DNA of 37,598 bases. Source: JBHHWH01 sp046756405 (GTDB taxonomy: Bacteria; Actinomycetota; Acidimicrobiia; Spongiisociales; ZC4RG35). The stretch covers positions 1 to 37,598 of the forward strand of contig JBHHWH010000016.1 in NCBI GenBank assembly GCA_046756405.1. The letters run 5' to 3'. The notes below the pieces were generated by a model. It did not search any database and was not told where the DNA came from. It worked only from the letters and a program-made list of their open reading frames with translations. A program made the position numbers and the translations under genes. Shown piece after piece: positions 7,350 through 15,370 of this stretch. Each line of letters starts with the position of its first letter. The first letter of the stretch is position 1.

Positions 7350-8119
7350 TGCGTATCGATCGTGTCTTGGCCAACAACCCGGGTCCTTACACTGGTCCCG
7401 GGACCAACACCTGGGTGCTGGACGACGGTAGGGGCTCGGTGGTGGTTATAGACCCTGGGCCGGTCGACACTCGCCATGCCCGAGCGATCATGAAGACGGT
7501 GGGCAGCCGCCGGGTGGAGGCCGTCCTGGTGACCCACACCCATATCGACCACGCTCCCATGGCCAATCCCCTCGCCAAAGACCTGCACGTGGCGGCCGTC
7601 GGTTGTGCCCCGGGACCCCACTTCGACCCGGACATTCGCCTCCTCGACGGAGCGACCTTCCCGGTGGGTCGGCTCGACTTAGAGGTGATCTACACCCCGG
7701 GACACTCCGACGACCATCTCTGCTTCCGGGCGGGGGATGTTCTGTTCACCGGGGATCACATCATCGGAGGTTCCTCGGTGATGGTGGAGTCTCTCGGTCC
7801 CTACCTCTCTTCCCTGGAGAAGCTCAAGGGAAGGGGCCTACGTCGCCTCTACCCCGGACACGGCGAGGAGATGGACGACCCCGAAGGCGTGATCGACTGG
7901 TACCTGGTCCACCGCAGACAGCGCCACAAGGAGATCTTCGCCGCCATCAGAGGCGGGTGTTTGACTGTGGACGACATCGTCGAAGTGGTCTACTCGGAGG
8001 TCGACTCGTCGTTGCATCCCCTGGCGGCGCGGTCGGTTTCCGCTCATCTGAGGTTGATGGCCGAAGAGGGCCGGATAGCCTTTGAGGGCGACAGAATCGT
8101 TATCCCTCCCAGCCCATGA
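7349..8119 (+). CDS. Metallo-beta-lactamase-fold hydrolase (LACTB2-like)
   Basis: 256 residues. The zinc-binding motif H63-x-H65-x-D67-H68 is seen in VTHTHIDHAP; later metal ligands are in TPGHSDDH, LFTGDHI and YPGHGEE. A C-terminal winged-helix-like region follows (about 200-250). This layout matches the LACTB2 / Rv3677c type, whose human member is an endoribonuclease; the bacterial substrate is not established. The start ATG 7349 has GGAGAGG (7338-7344) just upstream and overlaps the NUDIX stop by one base. Its stop overlaps the next start (ATGA, 8116-8119). NUDIX next to an LACTB2-like gene also recurs in mycobacteria from memory, which suggests a conserved partnership. Confidence 0.88.
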   Translation: MRIDRVLANNPGPYTGPGTNTWVLDDGRGSVVVIDPGPVDTRHARAIMKTVGSRRVEAVLVTHTHIDHAPMANPLAKDLHVAAVGCAPGPHFDPDIRLLDGATFPVGRLDLEVIYTPGHSDDHLCFRAGDVLFTGDHIIGGSSVMVESLGPYLSSLEKLKGRGLRRLYPGHGEEMDDPEGVIDWYLVHRRQRHKEIFAAIRGGCLTVDDIVEVVYSEVDSSLHPLAARSVSAHLRLMAEEGRIAFEGDRIVIPPSP

Positions 8120-9324
8120 AACGAACCGCCAGGATCATCGCCGGAATTGTCGTCCTGTCCCTCGCCGTCCCTGCGGTAGCCGAGGTGACCGACGACGATC
8201 TCGCTCACGCCGAAGGAGAGATACGCCGGATCATGGCCGAGGCCCAGGAGCTTGGTGATGCGGTGCAGGAGGCTTGGGCTCGACAGGCGGAGTTGGAGAA
8301 CGAGATCACCCGACTCCAGGCTTCGGTGGAGTTCGCTCAACTCCAGATCAACAGGACGGAAGACCGGCTCGAGGAGGTAGCCGTCGAGCTGTACATGGGG
8401 ACCACCGCCACCGCCTCGCTGTCGATGCTGCTGACATCGGATAGTGACGAGGTAGGTGCCGGTTTCCAATACCTCAAGGAGGTGAGCGGGTTCGACGGCT
8501 CGGTCATCACCCAGCTTCGGGTGTTCCGTGACGAGTTGGACCGCCAGTCCGAGCAGTTGGCCGCTGCCGCGGCCGAGGAAGAGGCCGTAAGCATTGAGCT
8601 TCAGCAGGCGGCGGAGCAACTCCAAGAGAAGCTCCAGCAGGCCCAGGAGTTCTACGACCAGCTAAGCGAGCAGCGCAGACAAGAGGAGGCGGCGCGGCGG
8701 GCTGCGGAGGAGGCGGCGAGGAGGGCTGCGGAGGAGGCGGCGCGGCGGGCTGCGGAGGAGGCGGCGAGGAGGGCTGCGGAGGAGGCGGCGAGGACCACCA
8801 CTGTGCCGTCCACCACGACCACCACCGTGGCCACTACCACTACGACGGCGGCAGCCACCACTACCACCACTTCGGATGAAGGCGGGGTGACGACGACGAC
8901 CACGACCGTTCCGGCATCGTCGGGGGAGGGGGTGTGCCCGGTGGCGGGACCAGTTACCTTTACTGACACCTGGGGGGCTCCGAGATCTGGAGGGCGCACC
9001 CATGAGGGGGTGGACATGATGTCCGCTCGGGGTACTCCGATCGTGGCCCTATACGACGCGGTGATCAAGAGGATCTCGATCAACAATCTTGGGGGTAACG
9101 CCCTCTGGCTGAAGGACGACAAAGGTGACGAGTACTACTACGCCCACATGGACTCCTACGGGGACATCCGGGTGGGCCAGCGCGTGCCCGAAGGCTACGT
9201 AGTGGGTTACAACGGCAGCAGCGGGAACTCCCCCGACTGGTTGCCTCACTTGCACCTCGAGTGGCATCCCGATGGCGGCGCTGCTGTAAACCCCTATCCC
9301 CTGGTGAAGGATCTGTGCGGCTAA
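8116..9324 (+). CDS. Exported coiled-coil M23 family metallopeptidase
   Basis: 402 residues. A signal peptide (MKRTARIIAGIVVLSLAVPAVA) is followed by a long coiled coil (about 25-190), four perfect AARRAAEE repeats (about 192-223), a Thr-rich linker, and a C-terminal M23 (LytM) domain from about 280. The zinc motifs are present: THEGVDM (H-x3-D) and HLHLEWHP (H-x-H). The layout resembles EnvC/NlpD-like and RipA-associated hydrolases or amidase activators, so it probably cuts or regulates peptidoglycan during growth or division. As both zinc motifs are intact it could be catalytically active. It is translationally coupled to the MBL gene by an ATGA overlap. Confidence 0.92.
   Translation: MKRTARIIAGIVVLSLAVPAVAEVTDDDLAHAEGEIRRIMAEAQELGDAVQEAWARQAELENEITRLQASVEFAQLQINRTEDRLEEVAVELYMGTTATASLSMLLTSDSDEVGAGFQYLKEVSGFDGSVITQLRVFRDELDRQSEQLAAAAAEEEAVSIELQQAAEQLQEKLQQAQEFYDQLSEQRRQEEAARRAAEEAARRAAEEAARRAAEEAARRAAEEAARTTTVPSTTTTTVATTTTTAAATTTTTSDEGGVTTTTTTVPASSGEGVCPVAGPVTFTDTWGAPRSGGRTHEGVDMMSARGTPIVALYDAVIKRISINNLGGNALWLKDDKGDEYYYAHMDSYGDIRVGQRVPEGYVVGYNGSSGNSPDWLPHLHLEWHPDGGAAVNPYPLVKDLCG
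8689..8784 (+). repeat. Tandem repeat: 48-bp unit twice, inside the M23 gene
   Basis: Four 24-bp units each encode AARRAAEE. Units 1 and 3 (8689-8712, 8737-8760) are identical and use CGG-CGG for the arginine pair; units 2 and 4 (8713-8736, 8761-8784) are identical and use AGG-AGG. The block is thus an exact 48-bp duplication built from an older 24-bp one. A fifth unit begins at 8785 and breaks off into the Thr-rich linker. Unit changes keep the frame and would only lengthen or shorten the helix. Confidence 0.95.
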
Positions 9325-9355
9325 CGGGTACCGCCGACACAAGGTGGACCACACG

Positions 9356-9388
9356 CGAGAAGAGGACCCTCGCGGGTCCCCCTTCTCG
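9356..9388 (+). terminator. Hairpin after the NUDIX-MBL-M23 operon
   Basis: CGAGAAG and GGACCC on the left pair with GGGTCC and CTTCTCG on the right, with a 1/2-nt internal loop and a TCGC loop. It starts 31 nt after the M23 stop. There is no long T-run, as is common for terminators in high-GC Actinomycetota. Confidence 0.6.
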
Positions 9389-9497
9389 TTGGGCCTCCCA
9401 GCCCTCGCCCCAGCAATGCTCGGGCACGTGCTCACTGATTCTCGGTGAAGAGCCCTGTTCCATAAAGGACGGTTCGGGAGTAACCCAGGAGGACTAG

Positions 9498-9647
9498 TCA
9501 CCTACTGGGCGGCGCGGTCGGTGGCTGCTCATCAGCCTCATCCCCATCGTTGGCGGGATAGTCCTGTTGGTGTTCTACCTGTTGGACAGCGATCGTGGAG
9601 CCAACAGCTACGGGCCGTCGCCTAAGTACATCGGGGAGTCCGCCTAG
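9498..9647 (+). pseudogene. DUF805-like C-terminal remnant
   Basis: After an in-frame TAG (9495-9497) the frame encodes SPTGRRGRWLLISLIPIVGG, a hydrophobic stretch, then LLDSDRGANSYGPSP and a stop at 9645-9647. This resembles the last third of DUF805 membrane proteins (TGRSGWW..., then PGPNxYGPDP), but there is no start codon and no upstream match in any frame. I read it as a decayed gene end. Its stop overlaps the stop of the convergent mrp gene. The stretch 9389-9497 before it shows no gene. Confidence 0.5.
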
Positions 9648-10756
9648 GCGACTCCGTCTTCGAGGTCGGCTATGAGCTTGGCGATCCTGCCGGTACAGGT
9701 CTCCAGGTTCGCCGGCGGGATTGCCTGAGCCAATGTCTCCACCACGGAAGCAAGGGCCGTGGCCGCCGGCCCTGAGTCTGGATCGAGGATCACCGGGCGC
9801 CCGGCGTCGCTCCCCTCCACCATCGCCGGGTCTAGGGGAACAGAGCCCAGGAAAGGGGCGCCGATCTCCTCTGCCAGTTCTTCGCCGCCACCCTTGCCGA
9901 AGACATCCCCGGTCATGTTCTCAATCACCCCCGCAACCGGCATGTGGGAACGGCGGGCAAGATCCGCCACGCGCACCGCGACCTTCTGGGCGGCTCGCTG
10001 GGGCGTGGTCACCACGAGCATCTCCGCCTGGGGGAGCATGCGTGCCAGGGCCATGGGGACGTCGCCGGTACCGGGAGGCATGTCGATGACCAGGTAGTCC
10101 AACTCACCCCACTCCACCTGCTTGAGGAACTGCTCCAGGGCCTTGGACAGCATCAACCCGCGCCACATGAGGGCGGTCTCCTCGGACTCGATGATCAAAC
10201 CGGTGGAAACCACCTTCACCCCACTCACCTCCACCGGCTGGATCAGCTTGGACTCGGCGTCGGCCATCAGGCGACCTTCGACACCGAGCATGCGCGGGAT
10301 GGAGAAACCCCATATGTCGGCATCGAGGAGGCCGACCCGAAAGTCTCGCTGGGCCAGCCCGGCTGCGAGGTTCACCGACATCGACGACTTGCCCACGCCG
10401 CCCTTTCCCGATCCGATGGCCACCACCCGGGTGGTCGAGGCGACTCGGGTGGGCTCGGCGTCCTCCCGCGCCTTACGGCGGGCCACGGACATCAGCTCGG
10501 CCCGCTGACGTTTGGTCATCGCCGTGGTGTGGATAACTACCTCTTCCACAGCCGGCATGGACTCCACCCGGCGGCGGGTGTCGTTTTCGATCTGCGTTCG
10601 TAGCGGACATTCGGCGACGGTGAGGGCCAGCCCAATCTCGACGCGGCCGTCGTGGACCCGGACGTCGGTGATCATCCCCAGCTCTACGACGTTGCCGCCG
10701 AGCTCGGGATCGTTGACCCCCTCGAGGGTCTTCAGAACCTGGTCCGGTGTGACCAT
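9644..10756 (-). CDS. mrp: Mrp/NBP35-family iron-sulfur carrier P-loop ATPase
   Basis: Predicted Fe-S cluster carrier or scaffold. 370 residues: an N-terminal MIP18 (DUF59) domain (about 1-80) and a MinD-like ATPase domain with deviant Walker A GSGKGGVGKSS (115-125), followed by the typical DADIWGFSIPRMLG and VIDMPPGTGD segments. The C-x2-C pair that bridges the cluster in many Mrp proteins is absent after VIENMTGD (it reads VFGKGGG), as I recall also for mycobacterial Mrp, so cluster binding would need other ligands. It diverges from an A-type Fe-S carrier gene, which supports a role in Fe-S assembly. TAGCCT lies 6 nt before the ATG. Confidence 0.93.
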   Translation of the reverse strand: MVTPDQVLKTLEGVNDPELGGNVVELGMITDVRVHDGRVEIGLALTVAECPLRTQIENDTRRRVESMPAVEEVVIHTTAMTKRQRAELMSVARRKAREDAEPTRVASTTRVVAIGSGKGGVGKSSMSVNLAAGLAQRDFRVGLLDADIWGFSIPRMLGVEGRLMADAESKLIQPVEVSGVKVVSTGLIIESEETALMWRGLMLSKALEQFLKQVEWGELDYLVIDMPPGTGDVPMALARMLPQAEMLVVTTPQRAAQKVAVRVADLARRSHMPVAGVIENMTGDVFGKGGGEELAEEIGAPFLGSVPLDPAMVEGSDAGRPVILDPDSGPAATALASVVETLAQAIPPANLETCTGRIAKLIADLEDGVA

Positions 10757-10762
10757 GGCTCC

Positions 10763-10768
10763 AGGCTA
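10763..10768 (-). promoter_or_regulatory. -10 element of mrp (leaderless type)
   Basis: TAGCCT on the minus strand is 6 nt before ATG 10756. The same hexamer at the same distance precedes the TetR gene at 18891. No -35 was recognised. Confidence 0.45.
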
Positions 10769-10819
10769 ATTTGCACTATCGACGTAGGGGGAATGACGGT
10801 TCGTCAGGTACGGGTTAAC

Positions 10820-11194
10820 ATGAAGAAGCCCATGACCCAGATACTCACCATCAAGTCCAAGCGCCCAGAGCGCACCGTCCTTCTCACTGACGCGGCGGTG
10901 GCCAAGATCCGGGAATTGGTGGCGGCGGAGAACGACCCCGATCTGGCCCTCCGTATGGCGGTCCGTCCTGGAGGATGCAGCGGGTTCTCCTACGAGATGT
11001 ACTTCGACTCCCAGATCGACCCCGACGACATCGTCGAGGGGTTCGAGGACGTCAGGGTGGTAGTGGATCCGCAGAGCGCCGAGATGATCCGAGGCTCGAC
11101 TCTCGACTACAAGGATGGGCTGATGGGAGCCGGCTTCGCCATCGAGAACCCCAACGTGACCCGCACCTGCGGCTGCGGCAACTCCTTCACTTAG
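10820..11194 (+). CDS. erpA: A-type iron-sulfur cluster carrier (IscA/ErpA family)
   Basis: Small carrier that passes Fe-S clusters to apoproteins. 124 residues from ATG 10820. The three conserved cysteines are present: Cys53 in GGCSGFSYEM and Cys117/Cys119 in TCGCGNSF at the C-terminus. The start is uncertain: ATG 10832 is also in frame and would remove only MKKP; ATG 10793 would add nine residues. No clear Shine-Dalgarno site selects one. It is divergent from mrp, so the pair forms a small Fe-S maturation locus. ErpA versus another A-type carrier cannot be decided here. Confidence 0.9.
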   Translation: MKKPMTQILTIKSKRPERTVLLTDAAVAKIRELVAAENDPDLALRMAVRPGGCSGFSYEMYFDSQIDPDDIVEGFEDVRVVVDPQSAEMIRGSTLDYKDGLMGAGFAIENPNVTRTCGCGNSFT

Positions 11195-11285
11195 ATCGCC
11201 CACCCGATCCGACCCTGTCATCGCCCGCCGGGCTAAGTCGCGCGCCGGTTACTCTCCTGGTGAGATCCGAGAGGAGAGAACAGCC

Positions 11286-11666
11286 TTGCCCAAATCAGTC
11301 CCCCAAACGCCGTCGGCTCCGGCCGCGATAGGGCCCTATTCGGTAGCGGCGGAGGCGGCCGGTCTCGTGTTCATCTCCGGCCAGGTGGCCATCGATCCCG
11401 TCAGTGGTGAGCGGGCCCCCGATGATGTCTCGGCGCAGACGCGTCGGGTGATGGACAACATCGGGGCCATTCTCGGCGATATTGGCCTCGGCTACGACGA
11501 CATCGTCAAGACGACGATCTTTCTGGCCGACATGGCCGACTTTCCCACAGTCAACGAGATCTACGCCGGTTGCTTTGGAGACGAGCCCCCGGCCCGGGCC
11601 ACGGTCCAGGCTGGCGCTCTTCCCGGAGGTTTCCTGGTCGAGATAGAGGTGGTGGCAGCACGATGA
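11286..11666 (+). CDS. RidA/YjgF/L-PSP family protein
   Basis: 126 residues. RidA proteins hydrolyse reactive enamine/imine intermediates. The family pattern is clear: AIGPYSVAAEAAGLVFISGQ near the N-terminus and PPARATVQAGALPGGFLVEI near the C-terminus, where the Arg of PPAR is the conserved substrate-carboxylate ligand. The start is TTG 11286, preceded by GAGGAGAG about 8 nt upstream. Its stop overlaps the ALDH start (ATGA, 11663-11666). Coupling to an ALDH7 enzyme, whose substrate exists as a cyclic imine, suggests imine detoxification in the same pathway; that link is inference. Confidence 0.93.
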   Translation: MPKSVPQTPSAPAAIGPYSVAAEAAGLVFISGQVAIDPVSGERAPDDVSAQTRRVMDNIGAILGDIGLGYDDIVKTTIFLADMADFPTVNEIYAGCFGDEPPARATVQAGALPGGFLVEIEVVAAR

Positions 11667-13177
11667 CTAGAGACGATATTTTCGCCGCCCTGGGTCTGGA
11701 GGAGCACAACTCGGGGGTCTACGCCGGAGAGTGGCTGGAGGCGACCGGAGAGACGGTGGAGGTGGATAACCCCACTACCGGGGAGACCCTGGCCACGGTG
11801 ACCATGGCCTCCCGGCACGACTACGACAAGGTCGCCGAGGACGCCGTCGAAGCCTTCCTGCGGTGGCGGGAGGTGCCGGCGCCGAAGCGAGGCGACTACA
11901 TCCGCCGGCTCGGAAACGCCCTGCGGGAGAAGAAAGCGGAGCTGGGAGCGCTCGTCACCCTGGAGATGGGAAAGATCCTCCCTGAGGGAGAAGGTGAGGT
12001 GCAGGAGATGATCGACATCTGCGACTTCGCCGTGGGACTCTCCCGTCAGCTCTACGGGAAGACGATCGCCTCGGAGCGACCCGAGCACCGCATGTACGAG
12101 CAGTGGCATCCCCTCGGCCCTGTAGGTGTCATCACCGCGTTCAACTTTCCGCTGGCGGTGTGGTCGTGGAATTCGGCTATCGCCGCCGTCTGCGGCGACT
12201 CTCTGGTGTGGAAGCCTTCCGAGCGGACACCATTGACGGCCATTGCCGTCACCAAAATTGCCGGGGAGGTGATGGCCGGAAGCGGCTTCGAGGGAGTCTT
12301 CAACCTGGCGGTAGGGGACGGGGAGACCGTGGGCACCGCCATGACCTCCGACACCCGAATCCCCCTGGTGTCGGCGACCGGATCCTGCCAGATGGGGCGC
12401 ATCGTGGGTCCGGCCGTGGCAGGGCGGATGGGACGGAGCATCCTTGAGCTGGGCGGCAACAACGCGGTGATCGTCATGGACGACGCCGACCTCGACCTGA
12501 CGGTTCGGGCGGTCCTCTTCGCCGCGGTAGGGACAGCTGGCCAGCGTTGTACCACTTTGCGGAGACTCCTGGTGCACCGGGCGGTAGCCGACAAGCTGGT
12601 GACCCGGCTCACGGAGGCCTACTCCCAAATCCCAATCGGGGACCCCCTCGAAAAGGGTGTGCTCATGGGTCCGGTGATCTCCGAAGATGCCATAGACAGG
12701 ATGATGAACGCTCTGGAGATCGCCAGGGAGCAGGGAGGCCGTATCGTTTACGGCGGCAATCGCATCGACCGTCCCGGCCACTTTGTGGAGCCCACCATCG
12801 CCGTGGTCCCCAAGAATGCGTCTATCACCCAGGAGGAGACGTTCGCTCCGATCCTGTGGGTGATGGAGTTCGACACCCTAGAGGAGGCGATCGAGATCCA
12901 GAACGGTGTCACCCAGGGGCTCTCTTCGGCGATCTTCACCGAATCACTGAAGAACGCCGAGAAGTTCCTCAGTCATGCCGGCTCCGACTGTGGCATCGCC
13001 AACGTCAACATCGGCACCTCCGGAGCGGAGATCGGTGGGGCGTTTGGAGGGGAGAAGGAGACCGGCGGCGGCCGCGAAGCCGGCTCCGACGCCTGGAAGG
13101 CCTACATGCGGCGCCAGACCACCACCATCAACTGGGGCGACGAGCTGCCCCTCGCCCAGGGAATCGAGTTCGGCTAG
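11663..13177 (+). CDS. ALDH7-type aldehyde dehydrogenase (likely piperideine-6-carboxylate / aminoadipate-semialdehyde)
   Basis: NAD(P)-dependent oxidation of an aldehyde to an acid. 504 residues. The catalytic Cys296 lies in GTAGQRCTT and the general base Glu262 in ILELGGNNA. Subfamily ALDH7 (antiquitin / AmaB / Pcd) is indicated by GGNNAVIV and by the C-terminal stretch NIGTSGAEIGGAFGGEKETG followed by GREAGSDAWKAY. Known ALDH7 enzymes oxidise alpha-aminoadipate semialdehyde, in equilibrium with piperideine-6-carboxylate, in lysine catabolism. The start ATG 11663 overlaps the RidA stop. The next gene follows directly after the stop codon. No lysine aminotransferase or saccharopine gene is nearby, so the substrate is inferred from family only. 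Confidence 0.9.
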   Translation: MTRDDIFAALGLEEHNSGVYAGEWLEATGETVEVDNPTTGETLATVTMASRHDYDKVAEDAVEAFLRWREVPAPKRGDYIRRLGNALREKKAELGALVTLEMGKILPEGEGEVQEMIDICDFAVGLSRQLYGKTIASERPEHRMYEQWHPLGPVGVITAFNFPLAVWSWNSAIAAVCGDSLVWKPSERTPLTAIAVTKIAGEVMAGSGFEGVFNLAVGDGETVGTAMTSDTRIPLVSATGSCQMGRIVGPAVAGRMGRSILELGGNNAVIVMDDADLDLTVRAVLFAAVGTAGQRCTTLRRLLVHRAVADKLVTRLTEAYSQIPIGDPLEKGVLMGPVISEDAIDRMMNALEIAREQGGRIVYGGNRIDRPGHFVEPTIAVVPKNASITQEETFAPILWVMEFDTLEEAIEIQNGVTQGLSSAIFTESLKNAEKFLSHAGSDCGIANVNIGTSGAEIGGAFGGEKETGGGREAGSDAWKAYMRRQTTTINWGDELPLAQGIEFG

Positions 13178-13783
13178 ATGGACGCCAGGACTTGGGACGA
13201 GAAGTACCGCGCCGCGCAACGGCTGTGGTCAAAGGGCCCCAATCTCTTCGTCGCCGACCGGCTCCGGCCTGTGAGGCCGGGGAGGGGCCTCGACCTGGCC
13301 TCTGGGGAAGGTCGCAACGCGATCTGGCTGGCTGACCAGGGGTGGGAGATGACCGCGGTGGACTTCTCGGAAGTGGCCGTCGAGCGGGGGAGGGAACAGA
13401 GCGATGCCGCAGAGTGGGTGCGGGCGGATGTGCTCGGTTGGGAGCCGCCGTCCGGGACCCGATACGACCTGGTTTTGATCGCCTACTTGCAGATTCCGGA
13501 GGACCCTCTGGAGAAGGTGGTCCGCAGGGCGGTCACCTGGCTAGCAGGGGATGGCGAGATCTTTCTCATCGGCCACGACAGGTCCAATCTCGAACACGGC
13601 CACGGGGGCCCTCAGGTGCCGGAGGTCCTCTGGGATGTGGACACCATCGTTTCCTGGCTGGAAGGACTGGAGATCACCGAGGCTGGGGTGGTTCGGCGTC
13701 CTGTAGAAACTGACGGCGGTGTCGTCTACGCCCTTGACACCCTGGTTAGGGCCCGGGCGTCCCGCGGAAGGGAACCCGCCTGA
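13178..13783 (+). CDS. Class I SAM-dependent methyltransferase
   Basis: 201 residues. SAM-binding motif I is GLDLASGEGRNAIWLADQG (about 37-55), with the acidic motif II in TAVDFS. The N-terminal WDEKYRAAQRLWSKGPN resembles TehB/thiopurine-type small-molecule methyltransferases, and the length agrees with that group. ATG 13178 begins immediately after the ALDH stop (TAG-ATG), so it is the third gene of the RidA-ALDH operon. Its 3' end overlaps the convergent small gene at 13746 by 38 nt. The substrate is unknown. Confidence 0.85.
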   Translation: MDARTWDEKYRAAQRLWSKGPNLFVADRLRPVRPGRGLDLASGEGRNAIWLADQGWEMTAVDFSEVAVERGREQSDAAEWVRADVLGWEPPSGTRYDLVLIAYLQIPEDPLEKVVRRAVTWLAGDGEIFLIGHDRSNLEHGHGGPQVPEVLWDVDTIVSWLEGLEITEAGVVRRPVETDGGVVYALDTLVRARASRGREPA

Positions 13784-14132
13784 ACTCGATACAGGCCTGG
13801 TCGTCGGCGAGACCGCAGAGCCGGTAGACGCCGGTTGTGGCATCGAAGGGGAGGCGAATCAGATAGAGGGCTGTGGGCACCTCGGCACACGGAGGTTCGT
13901 TGAGCGGTGGATGCCATGTTCCTGTCTGGATGTCGGAGACGGTGAAACTCTGCCCAACCGTCCTCCAGCCCAGCATGGCCCAGCGCTCCAGCTCCAGACA
14001 GACTCCCCCCCGGCGGCGGATACCACCAGAGATTGTGGTGTCGGGTTGAGGGCCGGTGAGGGAGAGGACCACCAGCAACGAAACCAGGAGAGCAGCGGCG
14101 GCGATCAGGCGGGTCCGTCGCTTTGTCGTCAG
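13746..14132 (-). CDS. Small exported protein of unknown function, possible CTG start
   Basis: I recognise no family. The open frame on the minus strand begins directly at the end of the preceding gene. Read from CTG 14132, which overlaps that gene's TGA as CTGA, it gives TTKRRTRLIAAAALLVSLLV, a textbook signal peptide with a basic N-terminus, and a product of 128 residues. The first conventional start is TTG 14078, which would cut the signal peptide in half; no ATG or GTG is available. The mature part has four cysteines (in GVCLELERW, EPPCAEVP and RLCGLADDQACIEF), possibly two disulfides. It ends 38 nt inside the methyltransferase gene. It is probably co-transcribed with the cystathionine gamma-synthase-family gene upstream. 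Confidence 0.55.
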   Translation of the reverse strand: MTTKRRTRLIAAAALLVSLLVVLSLTGPQPDTTISGGIRRRGGVCLELERWAMLGWRTVGQSFTVSDIQTGTWHPPLNEPPCAEVPTALYLIRLPFDATTGVYRLCGLADDQACIEFRRVPFRGTPGP

Positions 14133-15280
14133 AGGCGCTCCAGCGCCGCGTCGAGGTCAGCGATCAAGTCTTCGGTGTCTTCGAGACCCACGGACAGCCT
14201 GACCAGCCCGTCGGTGATCCCCGCGGCAATGCGTTCATCCCGGGGGATGGCGGCGTGGGTCATTGTTACCGGGTGGGTGATGAGGGACTCCACTGCTCCG
14301 AGGTTCTCGGCCAGGGTCCACAGCTCGACGCTGTCCATCAGCGTCTTCCCGGCCTCGACCCCGCCGTGGACCTCAAAGGCCACCATGGCTCCGAAGCCGC
14401 TGGCCTGGGTCTTGGAGAGCACGTGCTGGGGATGGGAGGGGAGGCCGGGGTAGATGACGTAGTCCACCTTCTCGTGACCCTTGAGGAAGCGGGCGATCTC
14501 CATCGCACTGGCGGACTGGCGCTCCATGCGTTCACTGAGGGTCTTTGTGCCCTGGAGAGTGAGCCAGGCCACCATCGGCGACATCACCAGGCCGGCGGAG
14601 AGTCGGGCATGGGAGATCCCCTCGTGGAGTTCAGCGTTGTTGACCACGACCGCGCCGCCGAGGGTGGCGTTGTGGCCGTCGAGGTACTTGGTGGTGGAGT
14701 GGATGATGATGTCGCACCCGAGCTCGAAGGGACGCTGGAAGTAGGGGGTGAGGAAGGTGTTGTCGGTGACGTGGAGGGCCTCCTTGGCGTGGGCGATCTC
14801 TGAGACGGCGGCAAGGTCGGTCACCTTGAGGGTGGGGTTGGCGGGCGATTCGGTGAACACCAGCCTGGTCTGAGGCTTAATCGCCGCGGCGACCGCGTCG
14901 AGGTCGGCGGTATCCACGAAGGTGACGTCCACACCGAACTTACGCAGAAACTGGTCGGCGAAACGGTAAGTGCCGCCATAGACCACATCAGAGATGACGA
15001 CGTTGTCCCCGGCGGACAGCAGGGCCAGGAAGACGGCTGTGGTGGCGGCCATCCCCGAGTTGTAGGCCGAGGTGTCTTCACCCCCTTCGAGGGCGGTCAG
15101 CTTCTCTTCCAGGGCACGGACCGTGGGGTTGCCGCCCCGGGCGTAGGAGTAACCCTTACCCATGTAGTCGTCCACGGACTCTTGGACGAAGGTCGTGGCT
15201 TGGTGAATGGGGGTGAGGACTGCTCCCGTAGTCGGGTCCGGTGTCACCCCGGCGTGGACCTGTTTGGTTCGAAATCCCAT
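14129..15280 (-). CDS. metB: Cystathionine gamma-synthase/lyase family PLP enzyme
   Basis: Trans-sulfuration enzyme of the Cys/Met metabolism PLP family. 383 residues, normal length. The PLP lysine is Lys198 in IIHSTTKYLDGH; other family blocks are YSYARGGNPTVRALE (about 44-58), AYNSGMAATTAVFL and VFTESPANPTLKVTDL. Sequence alone does not separate gamma-synthase (MetB) from gamma-lyase (MetC/MccB) with certainty, so the symbol is provisional. Start ATG 15280 is 38 nt from the hairpin at 15319-15361. The small exported gene follows with an overlapping stop/start. Confidence 0.88.
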   Translation of the reverse strand: MGFRTKQVHAGVTPDPTTGAVLTPIHQATTFVQESVDDYMGKGYSYARGGNPTVRALEEKLTALEGGEDTSAYNSGMAATTAVFLALLSAGDNVVISDVVYGGTYRFADQFLRKFGVDVTFVDTADLDAVAAAIKPQTRLVFTESPANPTLKVTDLAAVSEIAHAKEALHVTDNTFLTPYFQRPFELGCDIIIHSTTKYLDGHNATLGGAVVVNNAELHEGISHARLSAGLVMSPMVAWLTLQGTKTLSERMERQSASAMEIARFLKGHEKVDYVIYPGLPSHPQHVLSKTQASGFGAMVAFEVHGGVEAGKTLMDSVELWTLAENLGAVESLITHPVTMTHAAIPRDERIAAGITDGLVRLSVGLEDTEDLIADLDAALERL

Positions 15281-15318
15281 TAGCCCATTGTGGCAGGAGC
15301 GTGGGCCAGTGCCGTCGA

Positions 15319-15361
15319 GCGTGTGCAGGAGTGCCGCTCATGGCGGCACTCCTGCACACGC
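15319..15361. repeat. Perfect 19-bp hairpin, copy 1
   Basis: Arms 15319-15337 and 15343-15361 pair without mismatch around the loop TCATG. It begins 9 nt after the stop codon of the DUF559 gene (minus strand) and so may terminate it, although no T-run follows on either strand. It is nearly identical to the hairpin at 16334-16378. The one arm difference (T-A here, A-T there) is compensated in the other arm, so pairing is kept. Confidence 0.95.
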
Positions 15362-15370
15362 ATTCGATGC

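Noticed and set aside
8689..8784. Short direct repeats as a CRISPR-like array
   Set aside because: There are no spacers; the repeats are in frame and encode a helix in the M23 peptidase.
9389..9497. Selenoprotein with read-through into the DUF805-like frame
   Set aside because: The in-frame stop is TAG, not TGA, and the upstream frame has no DUF805 character.
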